64,000 nucleotides of DNA, from assembly GCA_013400155.1 (NCBI GenBank), contig VXBM01000765.1, forward strand, positions 256,164 to 320,163, given 5' to 3'. Source of the DNA: Helopsaltes ochotensis. Taxonomy: Eukaryota; Chordata; Aves; Passeriformes; Locustellidae. Below the pieces are notes generated by a model. It was given only the letters and a program-made list of their open reading frames with translations, made no database searches and was not told the origin of the DNA. This document shows positions 13,681-26,551 of this stretch, one piece after another (positions within the stretch are counted from its first letter, which is position 1; each line of letters opens with the position of its first letter). The translations under genes and the position numbers were made by a program.

Positions 13681-13719
13681 TTTAAATTAAAAAAAAAAAA
13701 AATTAAAATTTAAAATTAC
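13681..13719. repeat. A/T-only low-complexity tract with 14-A run
   Basis: The segment consists only of A and T, with an uninterrupted run of A at 13689-13702 flanked by TTAAA-type words. It may be an old poly(A) tail, but no retroposed body can be recognised upstream. Confidence 0.75.
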
Positions 13720-14689
13720 AGGTAATAGGATCAGATCTTCAGTTACTGTAATTCCATCAGAGGAGTCCTTGTGGGAAGCTAAGGAGAGCTGGTTACCTGC
13801 TGGATTTCTCTGGCTAATTATGTCATCTGCACCAAGTAGTGTTTTGCAGACAGCATTGCACACATACTGAAAGAGTTAATTACCCAGTAGAGCTGCTCAT
13901 GTTAAGTGTTTGTACTGCCTGTACTTTGTTAAAGAAAGCATAAGTCTATCTAGAAGAAGAATCATTGCTATCATCCAGGAAATTATCTGAAAGATAGCTT
14001 TTTTTGTCAGCTAAATATATACCTACATCTCTCTCCCCACATATAGATATAAAAGGATAAAAATAATCCCTTCTGTGGGTTTTATCTGTTCATGCTCTAA
14101 ATTACCATCTCTGTGCCTAAAAGGAATGCCTGGCACGCCTGATGAGCTCGCCTGAGCTGGTCGCAGCAGCCTCAGAGATGTCACAGCTTTTCCATTGCAG
14201 AAGTGCAATCCTTGCTCTCAATCAATGAGCAATTTCAAATGCAACCCAGATTATAACATTGACTGATCTGTTTTCCTGGTGTTGTTTCAGCAGTTATCCT
14301 TGCACAAATGCAATCTGAAGCACTAAACAGGTGCAACTCTTGCCTGGTCTCTGTGCTCAAGGCCCAGGGAAGAACTCCATGCTTTTTATGACGTGACTGC
14401 AGTGTCACCCTGACTTAAAACTTTAGATAGAAGATGTAAGTACCGATAATGCAGAAGGTCTATCAGTGGCATAAGGAGACTTTCTAAAAGCCTAAAATTC
14501 ATATAACTAAAGACCCTAATTTTCATAAATGTCCCAAGTGGCACAAAAGAAAGGCTTTCTGCTGTATTTAATAAACATCACATGTAGGCATGCTGCCAAC
14601 CTTCACATGGGCCAAGGGACACACAGTAAATTCCTACATCTTCAGTGTTTACTTCATGGCTCCTCTAGAAACAACAGTGGCTAACTGTG

Positions 14690-15060
14690 TTGATGGAAAT
14701 CTTGCCTGAGGTCGCTGAGCAGTCATTAAACCCTTAGCTTTCTGTTCAATATGAAATGACGTGCTCATTCTGCATTGCTTTCACTGAGCTGCTATGGAGG
14801 AGCCATGATTCAATTGATATGCCTGGCTCAAGCCCAAAAATGATTGCACTGCACTTTGCTGTAGCAGGCTGTCAGCTCACATCCAGAAAGCCATACAGGA
14901 TGCAATTGTCTGGTCACTGAAAATAACTTTGGTGCATATTTAAGCCATTTCAATGTGGCAATATGAGAATTAATTCTCTCTTCTCCTCCTGGAAATTGAT
15001 CATTTGCATGGCAGTGCTGCTCAGTGTGCACAGAATCATGGCATCCCACAACATATTAAT
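14690..15060. promoter_or_regulatory. Candidate conserved non-coding element with octamer
   Basis: Complex unique sequence with several transcription-factor-like words: a perfect POU octamer ATTTGCAT (15002-15009), an ATGACGTGC segment near 14756, ATTCAATTGATATG near 14809 and GAATTAATTC near 14968. It has no coding frame across its length and no repeat similarity that I can see. Calling it regulatory is an inference from sequence style only. Confidence 0.28.
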
Positions 15061-16189
15061 ATTTTAGTTTGTTATCTCTTCAGTTATTTTTAGCAGCCAA
15101 CTGTCCTTGTGTGAAGCTCCAAATTGCAGCAGAATGCTCAGGCCTGTTGTGTGTGTGGTCAAGGACGCCTTGTCATGCAGCTCTCAGCAGGCTGCAGCCT
15201 TCACTATTATTAAAGTCATCTCCCAACTACCACTCTAACACATGTAATCATCAGACACAGGATGTCTTTTCCCACCTGCTCACTATTTATTAGCCTGTTA
15301 TCCTGCAAGTTTTAACAGCGACTTGTGTTTCAGCTGATAAACACCTGGAATTGAGACTCACTATAACAAAGTACAGCATTTTGTTATCAATTTATTTTGA
15401 GTGACTGGAGCATATTCTATTTTTCAGTAGGAATTTCTATTTTTAGCATTAGTTTAAGGATCGAGACATTTATAAAGATCAAACCTAATTAAATATCAAT
15501 AGTCTGGCTTCACAGGCAAGAATCACATTTAATAAACCAAGTGGGTAATAGATTCTATTGCTTTGTCCTTCTTTTTGAAAATGCACAAATTTTCTATAGG
15601 AGCTGAAGTATTAGAATATCAATTTGGAAATGGATTTATGTCACATTTTATATGCTGAAAAGATCCGTGGTCCCCAACTGAAACTTTAGCTGCTTTTTTG
15701 TGACATAGTAAAGGCTCAACAAGATCTATGATGTGTTACCTGTATATACAACATATTACCTCAATTCCTCTACTCCTTCAGAGCAGAACTTTGCATTTTG
15801 GCAAATTAACGCAGTGCATGTAGGTATTAAGGGATATATTAATTTTATTATTTCCCCCCTTCCAGTACAGAGAGTGAAAATATGGGTTATTGAAATCTTC
15901 AGTAATCATTAATGTTACAGAATTTTAATTTACTTGGCAGAAAATAAGAAAAATACCCATGTCAGTGGAGGAGCCGTGCAGGCTCTAAGTCTCACAGCCT
16001 TCACCTTCAGGAACGAGCCTTTCTGAAATTATGGCTTGATTTGCTTTCCCTCCCCAAGTAACCTCATTACACTCGTGATGGTCTCTGCACGAAGGGAAAA
16101 AATAAAAAAGAAAGAGAAGAATCCAACTCGTAGTCACCTTCAAAACTGAAACAAAAGAAGGGTGGAGAGCTCTCCCATGATTTTGCTTC

Positions 16190-16600
16190 ACATGTGATTT
16201 CTGCCCAATCCTGTTCTGCAGTTGCCACCACTGAGAAGAGGAAACTTCGCAGGAGGTGCAGATATGGAGCCGGAGCAGCACTTGTGCCACGCTCCCTCTC
16301 CTTGCTTGTTCCTGCAGCAAGGCACGGGGACACAGCACCACCTGCTCACCTTCCCTTCCCTCCTGCTGCTCCATCCTCCAGCCCTGCTGGCCCAACACCC
16401 GATCCTGACAAACCCCTGGAGGTGCAGGGCTGGAATTTTCATCCTCAGCAGCGGTCAGGCCCTGCCCAGTGCCAGCTGGAGCGGCAGGAGGAGGAATCCT
16501 GGCTCCCTGCAGGGCTCCTCTCTGCTGCACACCCAGCAGATTGTTATCACCACGAAACCGGGGACTGGGCACTGTTTCAGCTGCCCGGGTTTAAACACTA
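16190..16600. other. GC-rich patch with overlapping open frames on both strands
   Basis: This patch is clearly richer in G and C than its surroundings and carries long open frames in several frames at once. On the minus strand one runs 15985-16572 (195 codons); on the plus strand they run 16194-16604 (136 codons) and 16222-16677 (151 codons). Overlap of this kind is expected when GC-rich sequence lacks AT-rich stop codons. None of the translations shows a family signature; they are rich in Pro, Ala, Gln and Arg. It may be an exon, a promoter-like island of an unannotated transcript, or just a local composition change; I cannot tell which. Confidence 0.4.
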
Positions 16601-17159
16601 CTAAAGGGCAGGCGAGAAAACAAGGTTCAGAAAACAAGGAATTCCTGATTTCACAAAACAGCTTTACTTCACTATAGCAAAACCAAAGTGGGGGATCCTA
16701 CAGTTGTTATTTGCTGTAGAGATTGTTATGTACAGTAGAGGTTGGCTCAATAGAGTACAGAAATACTAATGAACTACTGCTCATTCAGCTTTTGCATTTT
16801 TTCCCAGGCAGTTTCAGTGGTGTTTTAGTTTTCTTTCTTCAGTCCCTTGCTTATAGATACATACTCATATTCACTCTCTCTTGTGGTATATGGTGTCTGA
16901 ACTTCTAAAATTAATGTATTTTGCAGGAAAAAAATAGATTGTCTTATGTCTGTGTTCTTTATATGATACAACAAATACTACCAAACTGATATAAGAGGAA
17001 TTAAAAACCTTAATTCATACTATGTAAACTAAATAATATAATAGCTCTTCTTGAGCAGACCCAGATTTGAAATATTTTTTAATAGTAATTCTACGATCAT
17101 TCCATAATAGACTATAAAAATTCAGATGCTCAGTACCAAACTATCTTTCAGAATATAAG

Positions 17160-17443
17160 AGGCATATGATGGGGAGGATATGAAAGGGGTAATTAATTGG
17201 TTCATAATTTATTAATTATAGAGTAAGGAGTTGGAAGTGGTGGCTTTGTTTAAAACACCTAGACTTCACTGTAACCACATGTTAAAATCTCAGCAAGATT
17301 GCTTTTAGGAGGAAATGGGATAAAATCACATCATTAATTAACTTATAATTTATTAATTAAAAAGGAGGTGGAGAAGGCATAAGTACATTGTTTACAACAT
17401 CTAGACCCCATTGCTAATGAATATTACAGTCTCAGGAAGACAA
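17160..17443. repeat. Degenerate tandem duplication, period about 142 bp
   Basis: Two adjacent copies align in the same order. The words CATAATTTATTAATTA (from 17203) and TATAATTTATTAATTA (from 17344) are followed in each copy by a G-rich GGAG.TGG segment. Next come a TTTAAAACACCTAGAC / TTTACAACATCTAGAC pair, a CACTG / CATTG pair, and TCTCAGCAAGA (from 17288) versus TCTCAGGAAGA (from 17430). The offset is 141-142 bp along the whole length. The copies have diverged by substitutions and small gaps. The AT-rich part of each contains inverted TAATTAAT/ATTAATTA words. I do not recognise it as a named satellite; an old local duplication is the simplest reading. Confidence 0.75.
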
Positions 17444-19145
17444 TCAAGTCCTTCATTGTGCCCAACCTGTAAAGCAAGCACTGCACCAATTCCTGTGCAC
17501 ACATCTGAGGGGTTGGGCTGGGGGCTCTGGGCACATCACACTTAGAAACAGTTGCCAGGACTGTGTTTGAATGGCAGAAAGATAGCACAGCCCAGAAAAT
17601 GAAGAATGTGCCATGGTACAATACAGCCAGACTGTCCTCTCCCTCTGCTGAAATTCCCAGGTTGTGAAAAACTTGTTATGATATACTTGGTCATTAAGGT
17701 ATCAACTTACAAACTGCCCCAGGAGCCTTTGGGCTGAAAAAACTAGGATGAGTGCTTAAACCTAGATAAAAAAGCACAGCATTTGGTAATTAAAGTTGAT
17801 GATAGGTTGAGTGCAGGTCTGTATCTAGCAAAACACTTCCATGCATGCTGAGCTTGAAGTAATTAATTAGTTTTGCTTACATGCTTTTAAAAAAGTCAAG
17901 TGAATGACTTCTGTAAGCAGCAGCAGATCTGGAAAACTAAGCTGAGGCTTTCTTTGAAAAGAGATTTCTAAAACAACCTGCAGTTTTGTTTCTGTGTCCC
18001 TCATATTTCAACCTTGTTAGGTCCTACCTGGCAGATAATTAGATAATGCAACACTACATCTGAACACGTGCATTCACTGCTTAAATTCACTGCATGTCCT
18101 AAACAAGCCAATAAACAAAAGGTCTCAGGTGCTCAGCAGCACTTTACAGGATAAAGCTGGTAATGAGAAGCAACTACTCATAGGCCGTGCTTGCTTGGTA
18201 ATCAATGACAGAAGATGAGGACTTTTACTTATGTCTACAGTAAAAATACTCCTGGCTGCAGCCTCCAGATAATCACAAACATCAGTTTTGTTGGTGTGGG
18301 CAGGTAAGAAAGTGCCACAGCCCCATCTGAGAGAGCTCTTTGTTATTTCTTTCTCTTGTCTTAGAAAGCAGCGGAAGCATGGCATTGCTGAGTACAGCAG
18401 GAGCCACTCAGAGTAATTTGATCAGTTGAGCTCTTTTGTTTGAGTGTGTTTTTGGGGGCAGCTGTACAAGCCACAGAAAATGTCCTGTGAAAAGCAGGGC
18501 TGTGTTTAACATGGCTCACGAGCAAGAGGTTCCTGACTGCTGAGCATTATTTCACACAAGTGTCACCTGCGCCTCCAGACAAGCGTCGGCACGAGCCAGA
18601 GAGGTGCTGAATACATATTGAACGGGCTTGTTCTGTAAACACATCCTAATGGAAACTGTATTTGCCAACAAGGGCAGTCCTGCCCGTGGCTTTTAGTGGT
18701 AACACTCAATGAGTGAAGTGCCTCTGTGCTTTCCTGTGTTGGGGGTCTCATGGCTGCACTGCAGAGCCTGTGCTCATGTGCACGTGGGTAGAAAAAGTAC
18801 TCTAAGGCTTGTTTTCATATCCAACTGCAAAGGAAAATGCCACAGTTAGCACACATCCCAGGGCAGGAAAGCCCATCTGTGTACCATCTCAAGGAGCTTT
18901 TCGAAGCTTCACCCTTAACAGAGTAGCTATAATTACTGAAATAATTAAATTAGATTTATATAGAGGCAATCCAAGACACTGGCCCCAGATAAATGGTGGT
19001 TCATTTGAAGTGGCTCATCCTGAGCACAGAGAAATGATTGCAGACCAAAGCAGTTACCTCACCACGCCTGTGCCTGCCCACAGCACCTTTCAAAAGACTT
19101 GGAACAAGCCATACTCAGGGCCACAGAAGGGCTAATGGGAAGAAG

Positions 19146-19177
19146 AGCATTAGTAGCATTAGTAGCATTAGTAGCAT
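19146..19177. repeat. 9-bp tandem repeat (AGCATTAGT), about 3.5 copies
   Basis: Three perfect copies of AGCATTAGT are followed by a partial AGCAT. It is a short minisatellite, probably variable in copy number. Confidence 0.9.
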
Positions 19178-21202
19178 AGTTTCATTCATGCATTCCAGTT
19201 ATTTAACTTCTTTTTTCCCAGTGTCGTGTAACCAAACTCCCCAGCCCCAACTAAACACTCCTGAAATCTGGCTTCCTTCTAGTGTAATTGCCGAGGCATT
19301 TATATTTGTGATGGAGCACAGCTTTATATCAAGCTTGACTTTCTCATGGAGATTCATTTCCACAGTCTTTTATTTCCCATTGACTGTAACAATTCAGAGC
19401 CACAACGGTTCCTGGTATTGTGTGATGAAGTTGCAGAGCTTTGCAGCAGGAGCTGAAGGAAACAGCATCACCAATGCATGTCAGTGCAGGGCCACCAGCA
19501 CCACTCCTGCTGAACAACTGGGTATTAAAGTTCCTCTCATCTACAGAACTGTGAGACAAACTCTTCTGCTGCATAAATCACATTGGTGATTATGGTGATC
19601 AAGGGCTGAGCATGCAGACAGATGCTGTTTTAGGAACTCTGCCTCAGAGCAGCCAAGTTAAGCTCACTATTATAAGAAATCCTTACTCTTTAGAAAACCC
19701 AAACATGTAGCAGTAACACCTGCTAAAAATAATATGTTTCTTTCAAAGTGAAAGGAAGCAGAAAACTTAAAGAAAGTACAATTTCAAAAACATTAAAATA
19801 TTTGCATATTTGCTGATCTAAAGGAAGAAAGGATCCTAGTTGCCTGAGAAGTGGATTATTCAGAAGAATAATGTAAAATTCTTTCCCACAAGGTGCTGTT
19901 TGTGGTAGCAGGGGAATCAGGCCCCTGTGTTTAATTTCCCCAGACAGCTGTGGTACAGACCCAAACAACGTCAAAGACACTGCTTCAGGGAGTGCTACAT
20001 CAGACACATGGCAATTTGCTAAACCAAGTCTCTCTGCTATTTTCCACAGCAACCTGATCCTTCCCTTTGATTTTTTTATGAAAGTATAACACAGGTACAG
20101 TGAGGCAAGAAAGGGTTAAGAAGAAAATGTGGTCTTCATACTTTTCTGATTTTGTGAGCATGAATCTCTTTCATGGAACAGCTGTCAAGTCAGCCAACGA
20201 AACAGGTCTACTTAGGTCTCCTGACAATACCAACTGCTGTTGTTCATGTATCCTCAGTGACAGCAGCAAGATGAAAATCGAAATGAATCGCTCTACAAAT
20301 GAGACACTTTTCTGCTTTGACTTTCCAAATGTGACAGTGTTGTTTGTTTTTTTTTTCAGTCAGCAACATTTAGAGATGTTAGAAGGCTCTGGTGTCAGGA
20401 AATTGCTCAGGGGGCAGTTTCAAAAATTTAAAAATAAAAGGGGGGAGAAATCTGCATAACAGTCACTTGAATAAAATGTTTGAATTTCTGTCCACTAGTA
20501 CTACTACCACAAAACTAAACAGCAAAATATTCCTAGCCAAACAAATGACTGCAGGCTTTGAGCAGCAACTGTGCACATTTCATATCTCACTACAAAGTAT
20601 TTATTCATTATCCTTACTGTGCTAGGGGTGCAAAATGCAGATTGTGGTCACAGAAGCCACTGCTCAGCCCCAGCTCCAGTGGAGGGGCTGCAAAGCACAG
20701 ATCCATTCCCTTCTGTCCTCTGCTTGGCACAATGTTTGTCAACAGATCACGAATGACAGGGAAAAAGAGATTGTTAAAAGTGTTCTGCTTCACTGTGAGT
20801 TTGAAATAGGAACATTTGCCCTCCTATGCAAAGAGTTGAAAACACTCTCCAAACAAGCATCTGCAGTGTATGTGAAGTAATATTTCTCCCCAGATTGTAC
20901 CAGAAGAACCTAAGGCACAAGGTATGCACTGAAACCCATCAATTCTCTCCTGTTTTGTGCAGTATGCAGCAGGAAACAAAAACTAAACTTCTAAAAGACT
21001 GATTTTTTTAAGAGTTGCATTAAAACTCATGAGCCATATCGAAACAAACACTGAAATATATTTTTGCACATCCAAATGAAACCTTCCCTTTAAGATACAT
21101 GTTCATTGTGTCATTCTTCTAATATAACATCAATACCTATTACAAGAAGCACAATCCAGCTTTAGATTACCCCACAATTTCAAAAATAGAAAAAATTAAA
21201 TG

Positions 21203-21258
21203 CTATCCCCCATCCCCCAAAAAACCCAAAATAGCAACAAAAAAACACCCAAAAATGG
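21203..21258. repeat. A/C-rich low-complexity tract
   Basis: Runs of C (CCCCC twice, then CCC) are spaced by A-rich words, with almost no G or T. The composition is strand-asymmetric and similar to that at 42915-43061. Confidence 0.7.
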
Positions 21259-23150
21259 AGAAGGCTTTTTAAAATGCATTATGTATTTAAGTTTATTTGG
21301 CTTCAAAGGACCTTACAGACTTCTGTCCATGGTGGTTACAGAAATGCCTCTGACAGTAGATCAGCTCAGGCAGTACTGCAGCAGCACAAAGACAAATGTC
21401 TCTCACATCAGGATGGTTATGGAGTGTACTCAGGGATTTCATGTGTAACTGGTTCACTTACACAGTGAAATCCCAAATCTCTAGAAACTTTTAGAAATTT
21501 TCTGTAAATCCACTGAGTGAAAACTGATTCTTAGTACATGAATATTTCTCCAAAGCCCATTCTTGTTAAACAATCAACTTTAAAACTTCCTCTTCTGTCA
21601 AGCAAAATTTATTTTTAGGGAACAGCCTCCCAAAATCCCGGGGTTTGCAGGTGCCAGCTGTGAGACATCCACAGAGCCCAATTCTGTTTTAATAATTAAT
21701 ATCAGTACTATGTGCTAACAACACTTCCAATCTGAGAGGCTCAAAGTGATTTGCAAATACTAATTAAGCCTCCAAACATGTTGTGAGTGTCCCCACATTA
21801 CCAAGGAAGGAAGAAAACTCAGTCATCTGGTCACTTTATGTAGAAAACCTGTGGGATTTGTCAAGAACGAGTGTCAAGAGCCCCACAATTCCAGTTTTCT
21901 ACTGCCAGCACAAGGCCATCTTGTGTTCCTGGGGTTTTGTTAATCTTTTTTTTTTCTTAAACTGTTTTCAGATTATGCAATATTTTCTTGAACCATATGG
22001 GTAGATGAAGGCAGAAATTCTCCATCATGAACGAGTTGTTTTATGATAACCAGATTATTTTGCATCTGATCTTCTCTGAAGCTGAGGCATAAGTGAAGAT
22101 GAGCACCACGTCACTGCAGTTACCAGCACTGCCTTGTGAGACCTTGTAAAATTTAGAACCATTTTTTAAAACTCTCCATGCTCAGAATGTCTAGTTGGGC
22201 TGCTTTTTTAACTCTCTCTTTGTTTCCCCCACAAATCAAATATATACAGCAGATTTTAAAAAATACTGGGGAAGGGGAAGAGGCAATTTTTTGGTTTCTT
22301 TTTAAACTGCTGGAATCAGGAGTGTGTTCTAACAAGAAGTGGCATTGTTGCTAGTAAAGGGACAGTGTTGGGGACAGAGATTTGCCTTTTGATCTCCTTG
22401 TTGAAAGGCACTCACATATGACCCTCTGCTCTCACTGAAGACAATTTCTTTGCATCTCTAAGTCAAAGACCTGAGAGTCAGTCCAAACTTAGGACACAGA
22501 AAAACTCAGATCAGAAACTAACAGAATAGATAAGCATGCTTTCTCTTCAGTTTAGTCCTGTTGCTTGTGCACCACAAACCTCCCTCAGTCCATCTGTGGA
22601 AGATGCCAAAACCCAGAAATAGGAAGTCTTTTGTCTAGGCACTCTGAATTCATGTACAAACAAGCATGAGGTAGCTCAATTAACAGGGCTGCACTCCCAA
22701 AGATGTAACAAGCAATCCTGAAGTGCAGGCAGAGGCCTTCAGTGCTGATCAATCATTTCCCATCCCTTCCCAAAGAAAACAGAGCTGGTGCCACCTGGCA
22801 CAGGGCCAGCACTCCCAACTGTGAAATTCCAATAAGAGCCTGGTTGATAAGTAATGCAACAGAATTTAATTCTGGGGTTTTTGGCATCACTCAGGTGAAG
22901 TCAGAGGAGCAAATAGGAACTTCCTTGGCTGTTGGCAGCAGGATGTTGCCCTCCTCCACAGCAAACCCTGCCACAGGGACAGGCCTGTCAAATGAGCATG
23001 TAAACCACTACAGATTTCAACCTATTGACATCAGGCCATTGCTTCCCCCTCCTGATATTTTCTATGTACCTTCTTCTGCTTTTTAATTCTTCCAGAGCAA
23101 TAGCCTGTATTTTTTTTAAGCCTCCAGTATTCCCCACCAGTGCCTCTGGT

Positions 23151-23177
23151 ACAGTACTTCAAAAATTACCAAAATTC
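23151..23177 (+). repeat. Copy 1 of an exact 27-bp dispersed repeat
   Basis: The segment starts ACAGTACTTCAAAAATTACC and ends AAAATTC. The same 27 bases occur at 26525-26551 in the same orientation, 3374 bp away. The flanks differ completely on the left and diverge at once on the right. It is not part of any repeat I recognise. Confidence 0.8.
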
Positions 23178-25172
23178 CATTTGACCGCTCCATCTGAAAA
23201 GCAGCCCCAGCCTTGGAATATCTCTGCACTCCCCCGACAGCTAGAGCAGCAGGGCCAGAAATTATAAATTAGTCTATTGTGCCCCAAAACTGGCAGCCCA
23301 GGCTGCTTGCTGATGCATTAACCTACAGAGAATGCTCCTGTCCTGGCCATCCATGTGGCAGACTGGAGCTGAGGTGAAAGAGCAGGCCTGGCCAGAGCCA
23401 GTCTTTTCCTGGGCTCAGTGCAGACATGCCCAAGGGACCACCCCGAGGACACCAGGTTTGCCAGCTTGCCCTGCTCTAGGATATCAGTGGGTTTTTTCAT
23501 AGCATTTTAAATGTACAAAGAAGCTGCTCTGACACAACTGAGCTGGGGTTGGGGCTGCAAAAAGCAAGAAGTTTTCACATCTGTCAGATTAATTTAAATG
23601 AGGTTGGTTAGTCAGAGCAGTTCAGTGGTTTGGAAAGTAAAAATAAGTCCTCAAGAGACAAGTGATGCCTCAGGGATATTGAGGATAAACAAAGTTACCA
23701 GCAGGCCTCACAATTTACTGCAGCACATTAATCCATGAGTGTGATAGCCATGTGTGTATCTGTGTGTCTGTGCTTTGGATGTGCACACACACATTCACAA
23801 ATCAAACTCTAGAGAAAGAGCAAGGGGTCCTTTGTCATTGGAGCTGAATGGATTTAATCAGCAGGTGATCAATTACAGCCTCCTTCATTTGCTCAGGTGC
23901 CACCACACTGACTTGTGGCACTGTCCTGGGCAGGGGAGGAGTGGCAGTGCCATGCCTGGCCCTATCCACAGACAGCCAACAGGCAAGAACTGGTATTCGC
24001 TACCCTGAATTTCCTGCTCTGTCCTCCTTTGGTCATTGAAGGAATCCTTCTTGCTAGAGTACAGATTTTAAGCCAATCCTGCCTTAACAGTTTTCCCACC
24101 ACCTTAATGTCTTGACTTAGGTATATGTTTGAAGAATTCATATAATAAATATCATATTTTATATTGTATTTAGTTATTATATTTGACCTACACCAGAAAA
24201 ATGTAACACTCACTTTTGCCAGCATTTTAGAGTATGCTTTGGAAGCCCAGGAAACCCAGGATGATTTCCTTTTTCCTACCTGAACATTTCTTTTTCAGCC
24301 CAAGTCCTCGTTTGCCTGGCTTTTCTGAATGTAGCACCATAAAGAAGCACATATTTCCAGGATTATAGAAAGAGGGTTCACTGCAGAGTTCAAGCATCAG
24401 CTGTTGATCTTTGTTCCTGTACTTTGTCATAGTATTACTGCAGCCCCTAAATAACACAGGACTGAATTGCCAAACTAAAAACACATCATTTGTACAGATT
24501 CTCGGTGACAAAAATAAGTAGGACCCAAATGATCAGGTGATTCAGCTTCTAGTACTGCTCAGAGTAGATCAAGCACCAGATTGTAGATTGTAATCTGTTG
24601 TAAACCAGATTTTTAGACCAGTATGAGTAACCAGATGTAAACTGGTCTAACAGGGATCAGAACCTGCCCCACAGAGTGCACACAGCTGTCCCTGTTCACT
24701 TTCTCTGCACCGAGGGTGAGGCAGGATCTCCGGCAGTGTGTGGTGCTGGGGAAGGACGTGTGCCAGGGAAGGTCTCACCCGAGCCACAGCCTGGCTGTTG
24801 GACAGCTCCAGAGGGGCCTTTCTTCACGTTATCACGGTCTGTGACACGGGCTAAAATGGCCCAGAAAGAATTAAGTTTGAAATGCTTAGGAAATGTGGTT
24901 GCAAATTTTGTATGTTCCAGAAAATCAAACAACACCCAGAGTAAGTGAATCCTGTATTGTTTGGAAGTAAAATGCACATGAAGGTCACACTGGTCAGTAT
25001 ATGGTGACAGGCACATTTTCTAGCGCCATCCTGACATTCCAGTGTATCCTGTGCAATCCCAACCTCTGTCCCCAGTGCAGGTGGAACCTCACTTCATAGG
25101 AGGGATTGCCATTCTACTTTCATTAAAGATACATGAAAGACTTAGCAAATTCAGAGACTTTCCTGCAAACGT

Positions 25173-25229
25173 GGTCCTGTGATTTATTTCAGGTGTGGTT
25201 TTTGGTCCTGTGATATATTTCAGGTATGA
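25173..25229. repeat. Short tandem duplication, period 31 bp
   Basis: Two 26-bp copies, at 25173-25198 and 25204-25229, share GGTCCTGTGAT.TATTTCAGG with three mismatches over their length and are separated by TTTTT. Confidence 0.85.
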
Positions 25230-26524
25230 TTTCACTTTAAAAATGGAAGCATCAGTAGTATAGTAGTATAGTGCAAAAAGTTTTTGACAGTGCAAGAAGG
25301 GAGCTTTGAGTATATAGAAGATCAGGAATCATTACTTTTTTGTTATTCTGATTTGATTTTGCTGTTGATTTACTGGGTTTGACAAAGACCATGTAAACTG
25401 AGTTGTACTACAAAACCTCTGAATCAACTCCTGCCTGGAAGCCTGCTGGAATACAACTTGCTCATAGTCCCTACCTCCTTCACTAGGGAAATTTTTCTGT
25501 GAGTAGTTGTTTAGAAAGTTGTTCTGCCAGGAGCTGACTTTTGGCCATGTGCTGCATGCAACCTTTTCACACAATAAATTCAAGGGAAGGTAACCTCATT
25601 ATGCAATTGTTCTTGTGAACATTAGGAAAGCTATTAAAATTTGATGTGATCGTTCATCACGAGCATAGTTATTACAAATACTAATACAACAGATGTGATT
25701 ATAGTTTACAAGTCAGTGCTACATGGGAGGATGAGATGTTGGCAATTGTTTGTCACACTTGGCTTAGAATTATTTTATTAAATAGTATTATAAGTACGTC
25801 ATTTTGGTTTTTCCACTGTGCTCCCAGATGGGTGTTTGTCTTCTAGTAGCTCACTGTTTAAGTTTTCTAAATAGTTGTAACTTATAATATTAAAATGGGT
25901 AAACTACCAAATAATGCCAAATATTTGACATGCTCCACATGTCAAACCCAGTTTGATACGAAGAATTGGTTGTGCATTTTTCAGAGTGCAGGACACGTTG
26001 TACAAGTTAATCAGCTTTATAACAAAATGTTCCTTCTGGCTTGGTGCTAGAAAACATTGCTTCTGAAAGGGGATTATTTATTTATTCACAACAAAAACTC
26101 AACAGTCCTACCATATGGTTTCATGTCTGATATGCAATGTCAGTCAGGCATGCTCCGTTAGCAAAGGCCATTTGTCTGCCCTGTGTCATCTATAAAAATC
26201 TCTGTGTTCTGTGTTTACCTTTTGGACCACTCCTTAATTATTTGCCAAAATCCAAATGCTACATCAATCAATAGTAAGTCAGACTTTGTGCAAACAGGAA
26301 CAGAAGATGGGGTGTCTGAGCATCAGCCTGGGACACATGACTGACAGTTCATCATTTCCTGCCTAGCGATCTATAGATAAGCTGATTTTAGCTTTCACTT
26401 TAATACCAGGTTATATGCAGATGGCATCAAAATACCTCTTCTGCAGTCATTTATAGTGATTCTTGCACTCAGCTGATCTAATAGCCCTATTCACCAGATA
26501 CTAACAAAAACATGCAGCTAAATA

Positions 26525-26551
26525 ACAGTACTTCAAAAATTACCAAAATTC
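26525..26551 (+). repeat. Copy 2 of an exact 27-bp dispersed repeat
   Basis: Identical over 27 bases to 23151-23177, in the same orientation. Confidence 0.8.

Larger units (their letters stand above)
10371..17159. other. Unique AT-rich stretch
   Basis: No gene is seen. It contains the microsatellite at 10983-11010, the A run at 13689-13702, a candidate regulatory block at 14690-15060 and a GC-rich patch at 16190-16600, each listed separately. Other open frames reach at most about 107 codons (11643-11966, plus) and show no domain. Around 11200-11245, a CATTCTATGATATTTTC string loosely resembles a CR1 tail but is too short to call. Confidence 0.55.

Noticed and set aside
15985..16572. 195-codon minus-strand open frame, the longest in the window
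   Set aside because: It lies in a GC-rich patch where other long frames overlap on the opposite strand. Composition is biased and no domain or family likeness is seen.
19038..19589. 183-codon plus-strand open frame
   Set aside because: It includes a 9-bp tandem repeat translated as Ser-Ile-Ser repeats. It has no domain, and another frame (18809-19135) overlaps it.
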